Source: Olleya sediminilitoris | Lineage (GTDB): Bacteria; Bacteroidota; Bacteroidia; Flavobacteriales; Flavobacteriaceae | Length of the DNA: 64,000 bases | Assembly: GCF_016785945.1 (NCBI RefSeq) | Contig: NZ_JAEMEF010000015.1 | Span: forward strand, 1-64,000 | Direction of reading: 5' to 3' | Shown: positions 8,585 to 17,992 of the stretch, piece after piece | Layout of the letters: the number at the start of each line of letters is the position of its first letter | How positions within the stretch are numbered: the first letter of the stretch is position 1 | Notes under the pieces: generated by a model | Databases searched by the model: none | What the model saw: only the letters and a program-made list of their open reading frames with translations | Told to the model about the DNA's origin: nothing | Made by a program: the position numbers and the translations under genes

Positions 8585-8679
8585 CTAAAAACTTTATCCA
8601 AACCTAATATGCTGTTTTTAGAAGAAAACATTATAAGAGCTAATCAGTCAAACAATATCATTTTTTTGTTTTTTTTTAA

Positions 8680-9272
8680 ACCAACCAAGCACTTATATCA
8701 GGAAATCCAGCTGCAACTATAGGGAGTAATCACCAATGTCCGATGTGCAGTGGCACTACACCTCATGTAGGAGGTCCCATATTAAATGGATCTCCAAATG
8801 TTATTATCAATGGAAAACTCGCAGCCCGAATGGGAGATATGTCTGCCTGTTCAGGATTGACAGAACATTTCATGCCATCGAACACATAGATGAAGCTTTA
8901 CATAAAATTGATGCAATGCTTGTAAACGCTGATATTATTGAAAATATAGCTGCTTTATTCGAAAGTAAAACTGCTGCTGAAAAGGATGCCACTGCAGTAA
9001 AAAGAGGTATAAAATCAGCAATTTCAAAAAGTCGAATTCAAACTGCAAGAGTTAAAGCAATACAAGAAAAATGGGACAAAAAATTTGCAAAACCGACCAG
9101 TTGTATAAAACAAACCTACAACTACACCATTAAAAATGGTGATCAATTAGAAATAATTGCAAAAAAAGCAAATACGACTATTTCAACAATAAAAAGATTA
9201 AATCCCATGATTACAGATGAAGAAACTATCTTTACGGGAACAATAATTAAATTACCTAACCCTATAAAATAA
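8680..9272 (+). pseudogene. decayed PAAR-LysM protein (effector-type)
   Basis: Two frames must be joined. Frame one (about 8680-8889) reads LISGNPAATIGSNHQCPMCS, then PHVGGPILNGSPNV and NGKLAARMGDMSACSG, a clear PAAR-repeat domain, but has no start codon (TAA at 8677-8679) and stops at 8887-8889. The other frame, open across 8736-9272, is out of register over the PAAR part and becomes meaningful from about IEHIDEALHKID on, ending in a LysM domain (YTIKNGDQLEIIAKKA, TISTIKRLNP, IFTGTIIKLP). So the gene lost its 5' end and took a frameshift near 8866-8889. PAAR proteins cap T6SS or related contractile spikes; LysM binds peptidoglycan. An ATG at 8736 would give a 178-residue protein whose first 45 residues are nonsense. 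Confidence 0.7.
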
Positions 9273-9274
9273 TT

Positions 9275-9958
9275 ATGAGAGTATTTTATTCTATTATTTT
9301 AAGCTGTTTTATTCTAACATCCTGTAAAGGACAAAAAGACAATATGAAAGCAAAAAACACTCCTGAAGTCACTCAAATGTTAGAATCATATAACAAACAA
9401 GAGCATCGTATTGCTATTAATGGATGTGAAATGACGTATAATGAAAAAGCTTTTACTTTAGGTATGACCGTTAAAGAACTTATTAAGGTCTTTGGAGAAT
9501 ATGATGAATTTACTAGAGGTTTTTTTATTTGGAAAGATGCAGGTTTTACAGCCTCTATTAATAGTGAAATGTTAGGTGAAAAATTAAATATAAATAAAGA
9601 AACAACATATCTATACATATACTTAAATACGAAAGTTAGCGAAAAATACAAACATAGTTTAGCTCATGAGTTAAATCATAAAAAAGATTATTTTTTGCTT
9701 GAAGGTATGCCTGTAATATACAATATGAAGATTAAAGATTTTATATCTAATTCTAAATTTAATTTGGGTGATTTCGGTGTATCTAATTCTGGTTATGAAT
9801 TAGACTACACTTGCAATGGAAAAAAAATTGGTTATCGCTTAAAAGCTGATAATTTATGGCTAAGTAAAGGGACTGGTCATTTAAAATTAAAAGACAAACC
9901 TAATCCTGAAAACAATACACCTTTCGAATTGATATATATCACAGAAATCAGTGAATAA
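9275..9958 (+). CDS. lipoprotein, immunity-like, copy 1
   Basis: 227 residues. Lipoprotein signal with the box ILTSC at residues 13-17. The conserved body, shared with the next gene, includes NGCEMTYNEKAFTLGM, a Trp/Asp-containing middle, HELNHKKDYFLLEGMPV, and a C-terminal KDKPNPEN...IYITEISE. I do not recognise the family securely (DUF7738-like is possible). It starts 2 bases after the PAAR-LysM relic, a position usual for immunity proteins of T6SS effectors; a periplasmic lipoprotein would suit a peptidoglycan-targeting effector. That role is inferred from position only. Confidence 0.7.
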   Translation: MRVFYSIILSCFILTSCKGQKDNMKAKNTPEVTQMLESYNKQEHRIAINGCEMTYNEKAFTLGMTVKELIKVFGEYDEFTRGFFIWKDAGFTASINSEMLGEKLNINKETTYLYIYLNTKVSEKYKHSLAHELNHKKDYFLLEGMPVIYNMKIKDFISNSKFNLGDFGVSNSGYELDYTCNGKKIGYRLKADNLWLSKGTGHLKLKDKPNPENNTPFELIYITEISE

Positions 9959-9995
9959 TATCATATCAACAATTACCCAAATTATTGAAATAATT

Positions 9996-10667
9996 ATGAG
10001 AGTCTTTTATTTTATTATTATAAGTTTTTTTATTCAAACATCCTGTAAAGAACAGAAAGACAATATAAAAATAAAAAACACACCTCAAGTCTCTCAAATG
10101 TTAGAATCATATAACAAACAAAAACATCGTCTAGCTTTTAATGGATGTGAAATGACATATAATGAAAAGCCTTTTTCATTAGGCATGTCACTTAAAGATC
10201 TTAATAATGTATTTGGTGAATACGAAACTACTGATTTAGGTGCTATAATATTTAAAGATATCGGGATTGTTTTTGCTGGAAATGACAAAAATGTAAAACC
10301 TTCTTCAACCATAAACATTATATACTTATATATGAATACTGAAGTCAGTAAAGGCTACGAAGAAAGTTTAAGACATAAACTAAACCATATAAACAACTAT
10401 TTTCTAATAGAGGGCATGCCTTTAGATAAGAATATGTTTGTTATGGATTTTATAGCTAATTCTGAATTTAAACTCAATGACTTTGCAATTTCTAATCAAG
10501 GTTATGAAATTGAATATAACTGTAACAATAAAAAAATGGGATATTTTTTAGATGCAGATGGCACATGGCTTCGAAAAGGATCTGGTCATTTAACATTTAA
10601 AGACAAACCTAATCCTGAAAATAAGAATCCTTTTGAGATGATATATATCACAGAAATTAGTGAATAG
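9996..10667 (+). CDS. lipoprotein, immunity-like, copy 2
   Basis: 223 residues from the ATG at 9996; the frame is open 15 codons further up, overlapping the previous gene, but the first copy starts at the exactly corresponding ATGAGAGT, so 9996 is chosen. It is a tandem duplicate of copy 1: same lipobox (IQTSC), NGCEMTYNEKPFSLGM, FLIEGMPL, GYEIEYNC and an almost identical end, with the middle (about residues 70-100) strongly diverged. The stop of copy 1 and start of copy 2 are 37 bases apart, so the two are likely co-transcribed. Divergence limited to the middle suggests different binding specificity. Confidence 0.7.
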   Translation: MRVFYFIIISFFIQTSCKEQKDNIKIKNTPQVSQMLESYNKQKHRLAFNGCEMTYNEKPFSLGMSLKDLNNVFGEYETTDLGAIIFKDIGIVFAGNDKNVKPSSTINIIYLYMNTEVSKGYEESLRHKLNHINNYFLIEGMPLDKNMFVMDFIANSEFKLNDFAISNQGYEIEYNCNNKKMGYFLDADGTWLRKGSGHLTFKDKPNPENKNPFEMIYITEISE

Positions 10668-10922
10668 TTAAATCTCTATTTTCTTTAATTTCTTTAATTT
10701 CTTTGCTCATGACTTTGTGATTTTGGTACTTATTCGTGATGATTTTTAAATTAACCCATAAAACTCAAAACCATATACATTGCAAAACTTAGAAACATCA
10801 ACACGACTAATAGTAATATAAATAGGTTTATATTTTTAAGATAAAACAATACTTTTTTCTGTAAGTAGAAGCGTTAATTCTTTTCGTTTTTTCTAGATAT
10901 GTGTTCATATAGTTTGTCTAAA

Positions 10923-12074
10923 TTAAACGGATTGTGGCATTATGTCATCCTCATTAAATTCTACAATTTTCTTTCTCATCATTTGATTATTTGTAAAATG
11001 TCTAGAAATATCCATTGTCTTATTTACAAATTCATTTTTATTATAATAATGGATTTTTATGGACTTGCAATTTTCATGTTCAAAAATTTCATTTAACATT
11101 ACTCGATCTGATAAACCACAAGAATGTCCATAAATTACAACTTGATAATCTTCTGAATTTAAAAACCTTAACAAGTCTCTATACCTTCCATTTTCCGCAT
11201 ACTTAAAAGACTTAATTCCTTTAAAAAATTCATTATCATTTAATTCTTCTATTTTTTTATATTCTTCATTCATTTCATCTCCATACCCAAAAACTAAAGA
11301 CTCTTCTTCTAAACTATTGTGGATATGGTTTACGATAATATTTTTAGAGCTCCTTAAGTTTTTGATTTTAGATGCGTTTATAACATTGTCTACTGTTTTA
11401 GTATAATTAAAATTCAAGAAAAATATAACATCAGTTTTTATATTTTGCCCTTTCCTTAATTTATCAATTATATCAGTTTCTCTTATATTTGAAGTTAATT
11501 GATTAATATATTTTTTTGATAATTCAAAGTCAAGCGATTTAGTATAGTCTAACTGGTTTAGATATTGATGAAGTAGTTTTTCTAATTGATTCAACTCTTT
11601 GTTTAATATTTTAATGTTTGTTTTCCCTTTTAAACAATCTTTCAATAATTCAAAATATGCATTTTCAATATCAACCCAACTATCTATTGAATCTTTAAAA
11701 ATTTTTTCTAATAATTTTGATTTAAATTCGTAATTAAATTTGTGAGGACCACTTAAAATGTAATCTTTAATTTTTTGATAACTATCCATGTCATGAGTAA
11801 ATGAAAGTATGTTTTTATCTTCAAACGAATAATTCCTTTTATTGTAAAAAGTAAATAATTCATCATCATTAAAACTAAACAACAAGTCTCCTTTTTTATT
11901 TCTCAAATTACCTCTTTTCTTTAAACTCTTAATTATAAAACTCTTAAAATACCAGAGTAAAAAATCTTCATATCGTGTTTTTAAACCCAATGACAAATCA
12001 AAGCCATTACCAACTAATACTAATTTATTAACGACTTTCTTTTTAGGTTGAAACTCTAATTTTGATTCTCTCAT
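10923..12074 (-). CDS. AbiH-family abortive infection protein
   Basis: 383 residues. The N terminus has the AbiH signature KLVLVGNGFDLSLGLKTRYEDFL, followed in order by FLNFNYTKTVDNV, IVNHIHNS, LVFGYGDEMNEEYKKIEE, and YQVVIYGHSCGLSDRVMLNEIF near the end. These are the conserved blocks of AbiH (PF14253), phage-defence proteins first found on a lactococcal plasmid, thought to act alone in abortive infection; the mechanism is not settled. The gene has no partner: upstream and downstream are short noncoding stretches. Its neighbourhood (decayed effector, duplicated lipoprotein) marks an accessory island. Confidence 0.85.
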   Translation of the reverse strand: MRESKLEFQPKKKVVNKLVLVGNGFDLSLGLKTRYEDFLLWYFKSFIIKSLKKRGNLRNKKGDLLFSFNDDELFTFYNKRNYSFEDKNILSFTHDMDSYQKIKDYILSGPHKFNYEFKSKLLEKIFKDSIDSWVDIENAYFELLKDCLKGKTNIKILNKELNQLEKLLHQYLNQLDYTKSLDFELSKKYINQLTSNIRETDIIDKLRKGQNIKTDVIFFLNFNYTKTVDNVINASKIKNLRSSKNIIVNHIHNSLEEESLVFGYGDEMNEEYKKIEELNDNEFFKGIKSFKYAENGRYRDLLRFLNSEDYQVVIYGHSCGLSDRVMLNEIFEHENCKSIKIHYYNKNEFVNKTMDISRHFTNNQMMRKKIVEFNEDDIMPQSV

Positions 12075-12280
12075 AAATCTAATTATTCTTTGTAATTTTA
12101 TTTGTACTTAAAGTCATACTTATAAACAACTCTAAACAATGACTATAGTAATTATTCATATAATCAATAAATGTATAAATATAAATTGATTCTGCTTTAC
12201 TATTCAGCTCAATAATATCTGATTTTCAAATCTTTAAACTAATTAGCATACCATTACAAATACAAAACAACCTTAGTCGC
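12075..12280. other. noncoding stretch upstream of abiH
   Basis: No gene is visible between the AbiH gene and the DUF3810 gene. This A/T-rich part presumably carries the AbiH promoter on the minus strand; no clear TAnnTTTG box was found. The rest of the gap is occupied by the hairpin element at 12281-12342. Confidence 0.5.
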
Positions 12281-12342
12281 TACTCCTGATGGTAGTGGCA
12301 TCCTTTTTTGCAAAAAAAGATATAACGGACAGCAGGTAGAAA
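12281..12342 (+). ncRNA. hairpin element, possibly a flavo-1-type RNA
   Basis: The outer ends CCTG (12285-12288) and CAGG (12333-12336) can pair, and the centre TTTTTTG-CAAAAAA (12304-12317) is a perfect palindrome, giving a long interrupted hairpin. I recall closely similar text (CATCCTTTTT...AAAAAGATATAACGGA...CAGCAGG) recurring in flavobacterial intergenic regions, which would suit the flavo-1 RNA motif known from these bacteria; the name is from memory and not verified. Function unknown. Confidence 0.35.
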
Positions 12343-12394
12343 CCTTTTAAATAAACCTAAGTGATTGGTCCTAATTTTTAATTATTTTTGAGTT

Positions 12395-13462
12395 ATGATT
12401 AAAAACAAAAAACTTTGGGTTGTCTTACTAATAATACCAATGTACATTGTTGTAAAATTAGCGACTAATTATCCTGAAACAGTCGAAGTTATTTACAGTA
12501 AAGGCATCTATCCTTACATTGCTAAATTGTTTAGATATACCTTAGGATGGATACCCTTTAGTATTGGTGATGTTTTTTTAGGTTTTTCTATTATTTATGC
12601 AATACGTTGGTTAATTCTAAATTTTAAACGCATCTGGAAAGACACTGTCAACTGGTTATTGGATGTAGGTGCTACTGTTAGTATTATTTTTATTGCTTTT
12701 CAGTTACTTTGGGGTTTAAATTATCATAGAGTTGCTTTACATAAAACTTTAGATCTTGAAGACGACTACTCTACACAACAACTAATAGAGGTTACCAAAC
12801 AACTTATTAAAAAATCAAACGCTTTACATTTAGATATTGTTAAAAATGATAGTATTAAAGTGGTGTTACCATTTACTAGATCGGAAATTTTAGAGTTAAC
12901 GCCAACAAGTTACGATGTTTTAAAAAATGATTTTCCAGAATTAGCTTATCATCCTAAGAGTTTAAAAAAATCACTATTTAGTTATCCTCAAGCTTATATG
13001 GGTTTTGCTGGTTATTTTAATCCTTTAACACATGAAGCTCAGGTTAATTACCTTATTCCTGTATACAAATACCCAACGACTTCTGCTCATGAAGTAGCAC
13101 ATCAATTAGGCTATGCAAAAGAAAACGAAGCTAATTTTATCGCTTTTTTAGCGACTATTAGTAATCAAAACATGTATTATAAGTATTCTGGTTACACTTT
13201 TGGATTAAGACATTGTTTGGGTGAAGTCTACAGACGTGATCCTGATTTGTATGATATATTATTAGCTGATATAAATAAAGGGATTATAAAAAACTTTCAG
13301 GAAAGTAGACAGTTTTGGCTAAAGTATATGAATCCGTTAGAACCTTTTTTTAGATCTACCTATACCACTTACCTAAAAGCTAACAATCAATCTAAAGGAA
13401 TGGATAGTTATAGCTATGTGGTGGCTTTATTAGTTAATTATTTAGAAAATAAAACCTTATAG
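12395..13462 (+). CDS. DUF3810 membrane protein with HEXXH motif
   Basis: 355 residues. Three hydrophobic segments lie in the first 115 residues (about 7-25, 50-75, 88-108), followed by a soluble domain. HEVAHQLGYAKENEAN (H232-x-x-x-H236 and a downstream Glu) is a zincin-type metal site, so the protein is a probable membrane-bound metallopeptidase-like protein, as in family DUF3810. The substrate is unknown. YSYVVALLVNYLE near the end is typical of the family. ATG at 12395. It is followed at 85 bases by the two amidohydrolase genes on the same strand. Confidence 0.85.
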   Translation: MIKNKKLWVVLLIIPMYIVVKLATNYPETVEVIYSKGIYPYIAKLFRYTLGWIPFSIGDVFLGFSIIYAIRWLILNFKRIWKDTVNWLLDVGATVSIIFIAFQLLWGLNYHRVALHKTLDLEDDYSTQQLIEVTKQLIKKSNALHLDIVKNDSIKVVLPFTRSEILELTPTSYDVLKNDFPELAYHPKSLKKSLFSYPQAYMGFAGYFNPLTHEAQVNYLIPVYKYPTTSAHEVAHQLGYAKENEANFIAFLATISNQNMYYKYSGYTFGLRHCLGEVYRRDPDLYDILLADINKGIIKNFQESRQFWLKYMNPLEPFFRSTYTTYLKANNQSKGMDSYSYVVALLVNYLENKTL

Positions 13463-13547
13463 AAACGTTAAAATAGCTTTTAGCGTTTGTTTAGCATATT
13501 GGCTATTGCGTATATTTAAGGTTTAAACAACCTTAAACTATCAACCA

Positions 13548-16538
13548 ATGATTAAAAAATGGGCAATATTAAGCCTACTACTGTGTGGTTATTTTTCTTT
13601 TGCACAGGAGTATGTACCTAAAAATGATGGTGTTAAAACTAACACTTCTAATTACACTGCATTTACAAATGCTAAAATTTATGTTACTGCAAATCAAGTT
13701 ATTGAAAACGGAACGTTATTAATAAAAGACGGTAAAGTTGTCTCTAGCGGAAACAATGTTACTATCCCTAAAAACACTGTTGTTGTTGATATTTCTGGTA
13801 AAACTATCTACCCTTCTTTTATTGATATTTATTCTGATTTTGGTGTTAAAAAACCAAGCAGTACTCCTGGTAACAGAAGAAACCCTCAGTATGATGCTGG
13901 TCGTGAAGGTTATTATTGGAATGACCACATTAGACCTGACCAAAACGCTGTAGATCATTTTAAGTTTGACAGCAAAAAAGCAGAGGCTTTACGTAAAGCT
14001 GGTTTTGGTGTTGTAACCTCACATATTGATGATGGTATTATCCAAGGGACTGGAGTTTTAGTTACTCTTGCTGCTAATGGTAATGATGCTACAAGACTAC
14101 TTGACCAAAAAGTGGGACAGTTTTCTAGTACTTCAAAAAGTAGAACCTCAAGACAAGCTTACCCAACGTCTTTAATGGGTACTATGGCTTTATTACGTCA
14201 AGTCAATCATGATGCCGATTGGTATGCTAAAGGTAATATTAAAGAAAAAGATAGAGCTTTAGAGGCTTATATAGCTAACAAAAATCTGGTTCAGTTTTTT
14301 GATGCTGGAAAAAAAGTCAACGCATTACGTTTTGACAAATTAGGCGACCAATTTGGTATACAATATGTATTTGTTGGTGGTGGAGATGAGTATGAACTTA
14401 TTAAAGACATCAAAAATACAAATGCAAAATTTGTACTTCCTATAAATTTTCCGGTTGCTTATGATATGGAAGATCCATTATTAGCACAATCTGTTAGTTT
14501 GGAAGATTTAAAAGCATGGAACCAAAGTCCTGCTAATCCTAAAATTTTAGCAGAAAACAATATCACATTTGCTTTAACAACTCATAAGTTAAAAGACGCA
14601 AAACAATTAATGCCTAATCTATTAAAAGCTATAAAATATGGTTTAGATAAAACTACTGCATTACAAGCATTAACTTCTGTTCCTGCAAGTATAATAGGAA
14701 AATCTAAAGAATTAGGACATCTTAAATCTGGTGCTTATGCTAACTTTTTAATTACCTCAGGAGATATTTTTGATAAAGAAACTACTATTTATGAAAACTG
14801 GATTACAGGTATTAAAGACCAACTAACAGACATGAATACCACAGATTTACGTGGTAATTATACTTTTAATTTAGACAATACAGACTACCAATTAGAAATT
14901 ACTGGTGATATTGAAAAACTTAAATCTAAGGTTAAAACCGAAACTAAAGCGTACGACGGAAAAATTAGTTTTGATAAAAACTGGATGCAACTAACATTTG
15001 CAACACAGGACACAACAAAAAAAGAGTTTTTTAGAGTTGTAAGTCACGTTACTAATACCAACACTTTAAATGGTAAAGTCTATTATCCAAACGGAAACGA
15101 AACAACCTTTTTTGCTACCAAACAAAACAAAGAAGATAAAAAAGGTAGTAAAAAAGATAAAAAGAATAAGAAAACAGACGCACCAAAAATATATCCTGTT
15201 ACCTACCCTAACATGGCTTATGGTACAGAAAACCTTCCTAAACAAGAAACGTTATTGTTTAAAAATGTAACGGTTTGGACCAATGAAAAGGATGGCATTA
15301 TAAAAAATACTGATGTTTTAATTAAAAACGGAAAAATTGCTAAAATAGGTATAAATCTAAGTGCTAGTAATGCAACTGTTATTGACGGAACAGGTAAACA
15401 CTTAACAGCTGGAATTATTGATGAGCATTCGCATATTGCTACAGAAAGTGTAAACGAAGCTGGACACAACAGTACTGCAGAGGTTACTATTGAAGATGTT
15501 ATTGATGCAGAAGATGTAGACATTTACCGTAACCTTGCTGGAGGTGTAACAAGTATTCAGATTTTACATGGATCTGCTAATCCAATTGGTGGACGCTCAG
15601 CAATTATTAAATTAAAATGGGGAGAAAAAGCCGATAACTTAGTGTACACAAACAGTCCTAAATTTATAAAATTTGCTTTAGGAGAAAATGTAAAACAATC
15701 AAATTGGGGAGACAATGCTAAAACACGTTTTCCGCAAACCAGAATGGGTGTAGAACAAGTTTTTACAGACTACTTCCAGCGTGCAAAAGAATATGACGCA
15801 CTTAAAAAAAGCGGTAAACCTTACCGTAAAGATTTAGAACTTGAAACTATTGCAGAGATTTTAAACAAAGAACGTTTTATTTCTTGTCACTCTTACGTAC
15901 AAAGCGAAATTAATATGTTAATGAAGGTGTGTGAAGCATTTGGATTTAACGTCAACACCTTTACACATATTTTAGAAGGTTATAAAGTCGCAGACAAAAT
16001 GGTACAACATGGTGCTGGAGGCTCTACATTTTCTGACTGGTGGGCTTACAAATATGAAGTTAATGATGCTATCCCTTTTAATGCACCAATCATGCATAAT
16101 GCAGGTGTTTTAGTAGCCATTAATAGTGATGATGCAGAGATGTCAAGACGTCTAAATCAAGAAGCTGCAAAATCTGTAAAATATGGTGACATTAGTGAAG
16201 AAGATGCTTGGAAGTTTGTCACATTAAATCCTGCAAAACTATTACATATTGACAATCGTGTTGGTAGTATTAAAGTTGGTAAAGATGCAGATGTAGTGTT
16301 GTGGACCGATAACCCTTTATCTATTTACGCTAAAGCGGAAAAAACAATCATTGAAGGTGCTGTTTATTTTGATTTAAAACGTGATGCAGAACTTAGAGAG
16401 GCTATCAAAAAAGAGAAAAACGAATTAACAATGTTAATGCTTGATGCTAAAAACAAAGGTTTAAAAACAAAACCAATTGAAAAGAAGGAGAAAGAATTAC
16501 TGCATTGTGACTCTATTGATCACCAACACATCCATTAG
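13548..16538 (+). CDS. exported double amidohydrolase-superfamily protein
   Basis: 996 residues with a signal peptide (1-19, cut near FSFAQ). Two amidohydrolase-like halves are joined by a Lys/Asp-rich linker (about 523-545). The N half (30-440) keeps the outer beta-sandwich (IYVTANQVIENGTLLIKDGK) but has IDIYSDFG where the metal-binding HxH should be. The C half (570-975) has IDEHSHIATE (H627, H629), FISCHSYVQ, FTHILEGYKV and INSDDAEMSRRLNQEAAK, consistent with an active metal-dependent hydrolase of the imidazolonepropionase-like group. The true substrate is unknown; periplasmic. The next gene is a relative and probably in the same transcript. Confidence 0.85.
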   Translation: MIKKWAILSLLLCGYFSFAQEYVPKNDGVKTNTSNYTAFTNAKIYVTANQVIENGTLLIKDGKVVSSGNNVTIPKNTVVVDISGKTIYPSFIDIYSDFGVKKPSSTPGNRRNPQYDAGREGYYWNDHIRPDQNAVDHFKFDSKKAEALRKAGFGVVTSHIDDGIIQGTGVLVTLAANGNDATRLLDQKVGQFSSTSKSRTSRQAYPTSLMGTMALLRQVNHDADWYAKGNIKEKDRALEAYIANKNLVQFFDAGKKVNALRFDKLGDQFGIQYVFVGGGDEYELIKDIKNTNAKFVLPINFPVAYDMEDPLLAQSVSLEDLKAWNQSPANPKILAENNITFALTTHKLKDAKQLMPNLLKAIKYGLDKTTALQALTSVPASIIGKSKELGHLKSGAYANFLITSGDIFDKETTIYENWITGIKDQLTDMNTTDLRGNYTFNLDNTDYQLEITGDIEKLKSKVKTETKAYDGKISFDKNWMQLTFATQDTTKKEFFRVVSHVTNTNTLNGKVYYPNGNETTFFATKQNKEDKKGSKKDKKNKKTDAPKIYPVTYPNMAYGTENLPKQETLLFKNVTVWTNEKDGIIKNTDVLIKNGKIAKIGINLSASNATVIDGTGKHLTAGIIDEHSHIATESVNEAGHNSTAEVTIEDVIDAEDVDIYRNLAGGVTSIQILHGSANPIGGRSAIIKLKWGEKADNLVYTNSPKFIKFALGENVKQSNWGDNAKTRFPQTRMGVEQVFTDYFQRAKEYDALKKSGKPYRKDLELETIAEILNKERFISCHSYVQSEINMLMKVCEAFGFNVNTFTHILEGYKVADKMVQHGAGGSTFSDWWAYKYEVNDAIPFNAPIMHNAGVLVAINSDDAEMSRRLNQEAAKSVKYGDISEEDAWKFVTLNPAKLLHIDNRVGSIKVGKDADVVLWTDNPLSIYAKAEKTIIEGAVYFDLKRDAELREAIKKEKNELTMLMLDAKNKGLKTKPIEKKEKELLHCDSIDHQHIH

Positions 16539-16599
16539 TAAACAGAAAAACACACTCATAAATTTTCGCTTTAAGCGGAAATAAAAACGATAATAAATC

Positions 16600-17895
16600 A
16601 TGAGAAAACTTAATATATTAATCCTTGCGTTGTTGATTTCGGTAATTAGTTTTGCCCAGCAAACACCAGGAGACAAACAATCTCAAGCCATTACAATTGA
16701 AGGTGCAACAGCACACATAGGTAATGGTCAAGTTATTGAAAATTCATTAATAATATTTGAAAACGGAAAACTAACCTTTGTTGGAAGTGCCAATACAAAA
16801 ATTGCAAGAAAAGGTAATGTGATCACTGCATCAGGTAAACATGTATATCCTGGTTTTATTGCACCAAACTCGACATTAGGTTTGGTAGAAGTCGATGCTG
16901 TTAGAGCAAGTGATGACGAGGACGAAGTTGGTGCAATGAATCCACACATACGAAGCTTAATTGCTTATAATACAGAGTCAAAAATAGTTGAATCTATGAG
17001 ACCAAACGGAGTCTTGATGGCACAAATTACTCCTAGAGGTGGACGCATTTCTGGTACGTCAAGTGTTGTACAACTAGATGCTTGGAACTGGGAAGATGCT
17101 GTTATTAAAGAAGACGATGCAATACATTTAAATTGGCCAAGAAATTACTCTAGAGGTCGTTGGTGGTTAGGAGAACCTAATGTTTTAAAAGAAAACAAAA
17201 ACTACTCAAAAGAAGTTGAAGAACTATCCAATTACTTTGCACAAAGTAAAGCATACAATGCCAACAAAACCAGTCCTAAAGACTTACCTTTTGAAGCTTT
17301 ACATGGTTTAATTGATGGTAGTAAAAAACTATTTGTACATGTAGATTATGAAAAAGGAATTACAGACGCTGTTAATTTTGCTAAAACGCAAAACGTAAAA
17401 TACCTTGTAATAGTTGGTGGATATGAAGCTAATAATGTTAGTGATTTATTAAAACAACACAATGTGCCTGTATTATTACAACGTGTACACTCTAGACCTA
17501 ATGGAGATGATCATGATTATGATTTACCTTATAAACTAGCAACACAATTAGTAAATAGTGGTGTTTTAGTTGGTCTAGAAAACGCTGGAGACATGGAACG
17601 TATGAATACTAGAAACTTACCATTTTTAGCTGGTACAACTGTTGCACATGGTTTAACCAAAGCGCAAGCATTAAGTTTAATTACATTAAATACTGCCAAA
17701 ATTTTAGGTGTTGATGATAGTGTTGGATCATTAGAAGTTGGTAAAGATGCAACCCTTTTTATAAGTGAAGGTGATGCTTTAGATATGAGAACCAACAAAC
17801 TTGACAAAGCGTTTATACAAGGTCGTGATGTAAGTTTAGAAACGCATCAAACAGAATTATACAAACGTTACTCTAACAAGTACAAGAAGCAATAA
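16600..17895 (+). CDS. exported amidohydrolase-like protein, probably lacking the metal site
   Basis: 431 residues, signal peptide ending near SFAQQ. The beta-sandwich start (ITIEGATAHIGNGQVIENSL, YPGFIAPNSTLGLVEVDAVR) and end (HGLTKAQALSLITLNTAKIL, GSLEVGKDATLFI) match the imidazolonepropionase-like amidohydrolases. At the place of HxH it has APNSTLG, and no obvious set of metal-binding His replaces it. It resembles the N-terminal half of the 996-residue neighbour more than the C-terminal half. It lies 61 bases after that gene, so the two products probably work together as a heteromeric periplasmic hydrolase; inferred. Confidence 0.82.
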   Translation: MRKLNILILALLISVISFAQQTPGDKQSQAITIEGATAHIGNGQVIENSLIIFENGKLTFVGSANTKIARKGNVITASGKHVYPGFIAPNSTLGLVEVDAVRASDDEDEVGAMNPHIRSLIAYNTESKIVESMRPNGVLMAQITPRGGRISGTSSVVQLDAWNWEDAVIKEDDAIHLNWPRNYSRGRWWLGEPNVLKENKNYSKEVEELSNYFAQSKAYNANKTSPKDLPFEALHGLIDGSKKLFVHVDYEKGITDAVNFAKTQNVKYLVIVGGYEANNVSDLLKQHNVPVLLQRVHSRPNGDDHDYDLPYKLATQLVNSGVLVGLENAGDMERMNTRNLPFLAGTTVAHGLTKAQALSLITLNTAKILGVDDSVGSLEVGKDATLFISEGDALDMRTNKLDKAFIQGRDVSLETHQTELYKRYSNKYKKQ

Positions 17896-17940
17896 AATAG
17901 CTATTTCAATTGTATTAATTGACATAACTAATTCATAGTT

Positions 17941-17976
17941 AAAAAAAAAGGCGACCCATTGGGTCGCCTTTTTTTT
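17941..17976. terminator. bidirectional intrinsic terminator
   Basis: Nine A, GGCGACCC, loop ATT, GGGTCGCC, eight T. It lies between the convergent amidohydrolase and lipoprotein genes. Confidence 0.92.
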
Positions 17977-17992
17977 ATTACTTGTAGTAAAA

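Noticed and set aside
8736-8865. N-terminal part of the 178-residue frame starting at ATG 8736
   Set aside because: The same bases encode an unmistakable PAAR repeat in another frame, so this part is out of register with the ancestral gene.
10751-10880. Minus-strand frame ending in a hydrophobic helix (FILLLVVLMFLSFAMYMVL)
   Set aside because: It has no ATG/GTG start and a stop just upstream. It could be a relic of a membrane protein but is too short to support.
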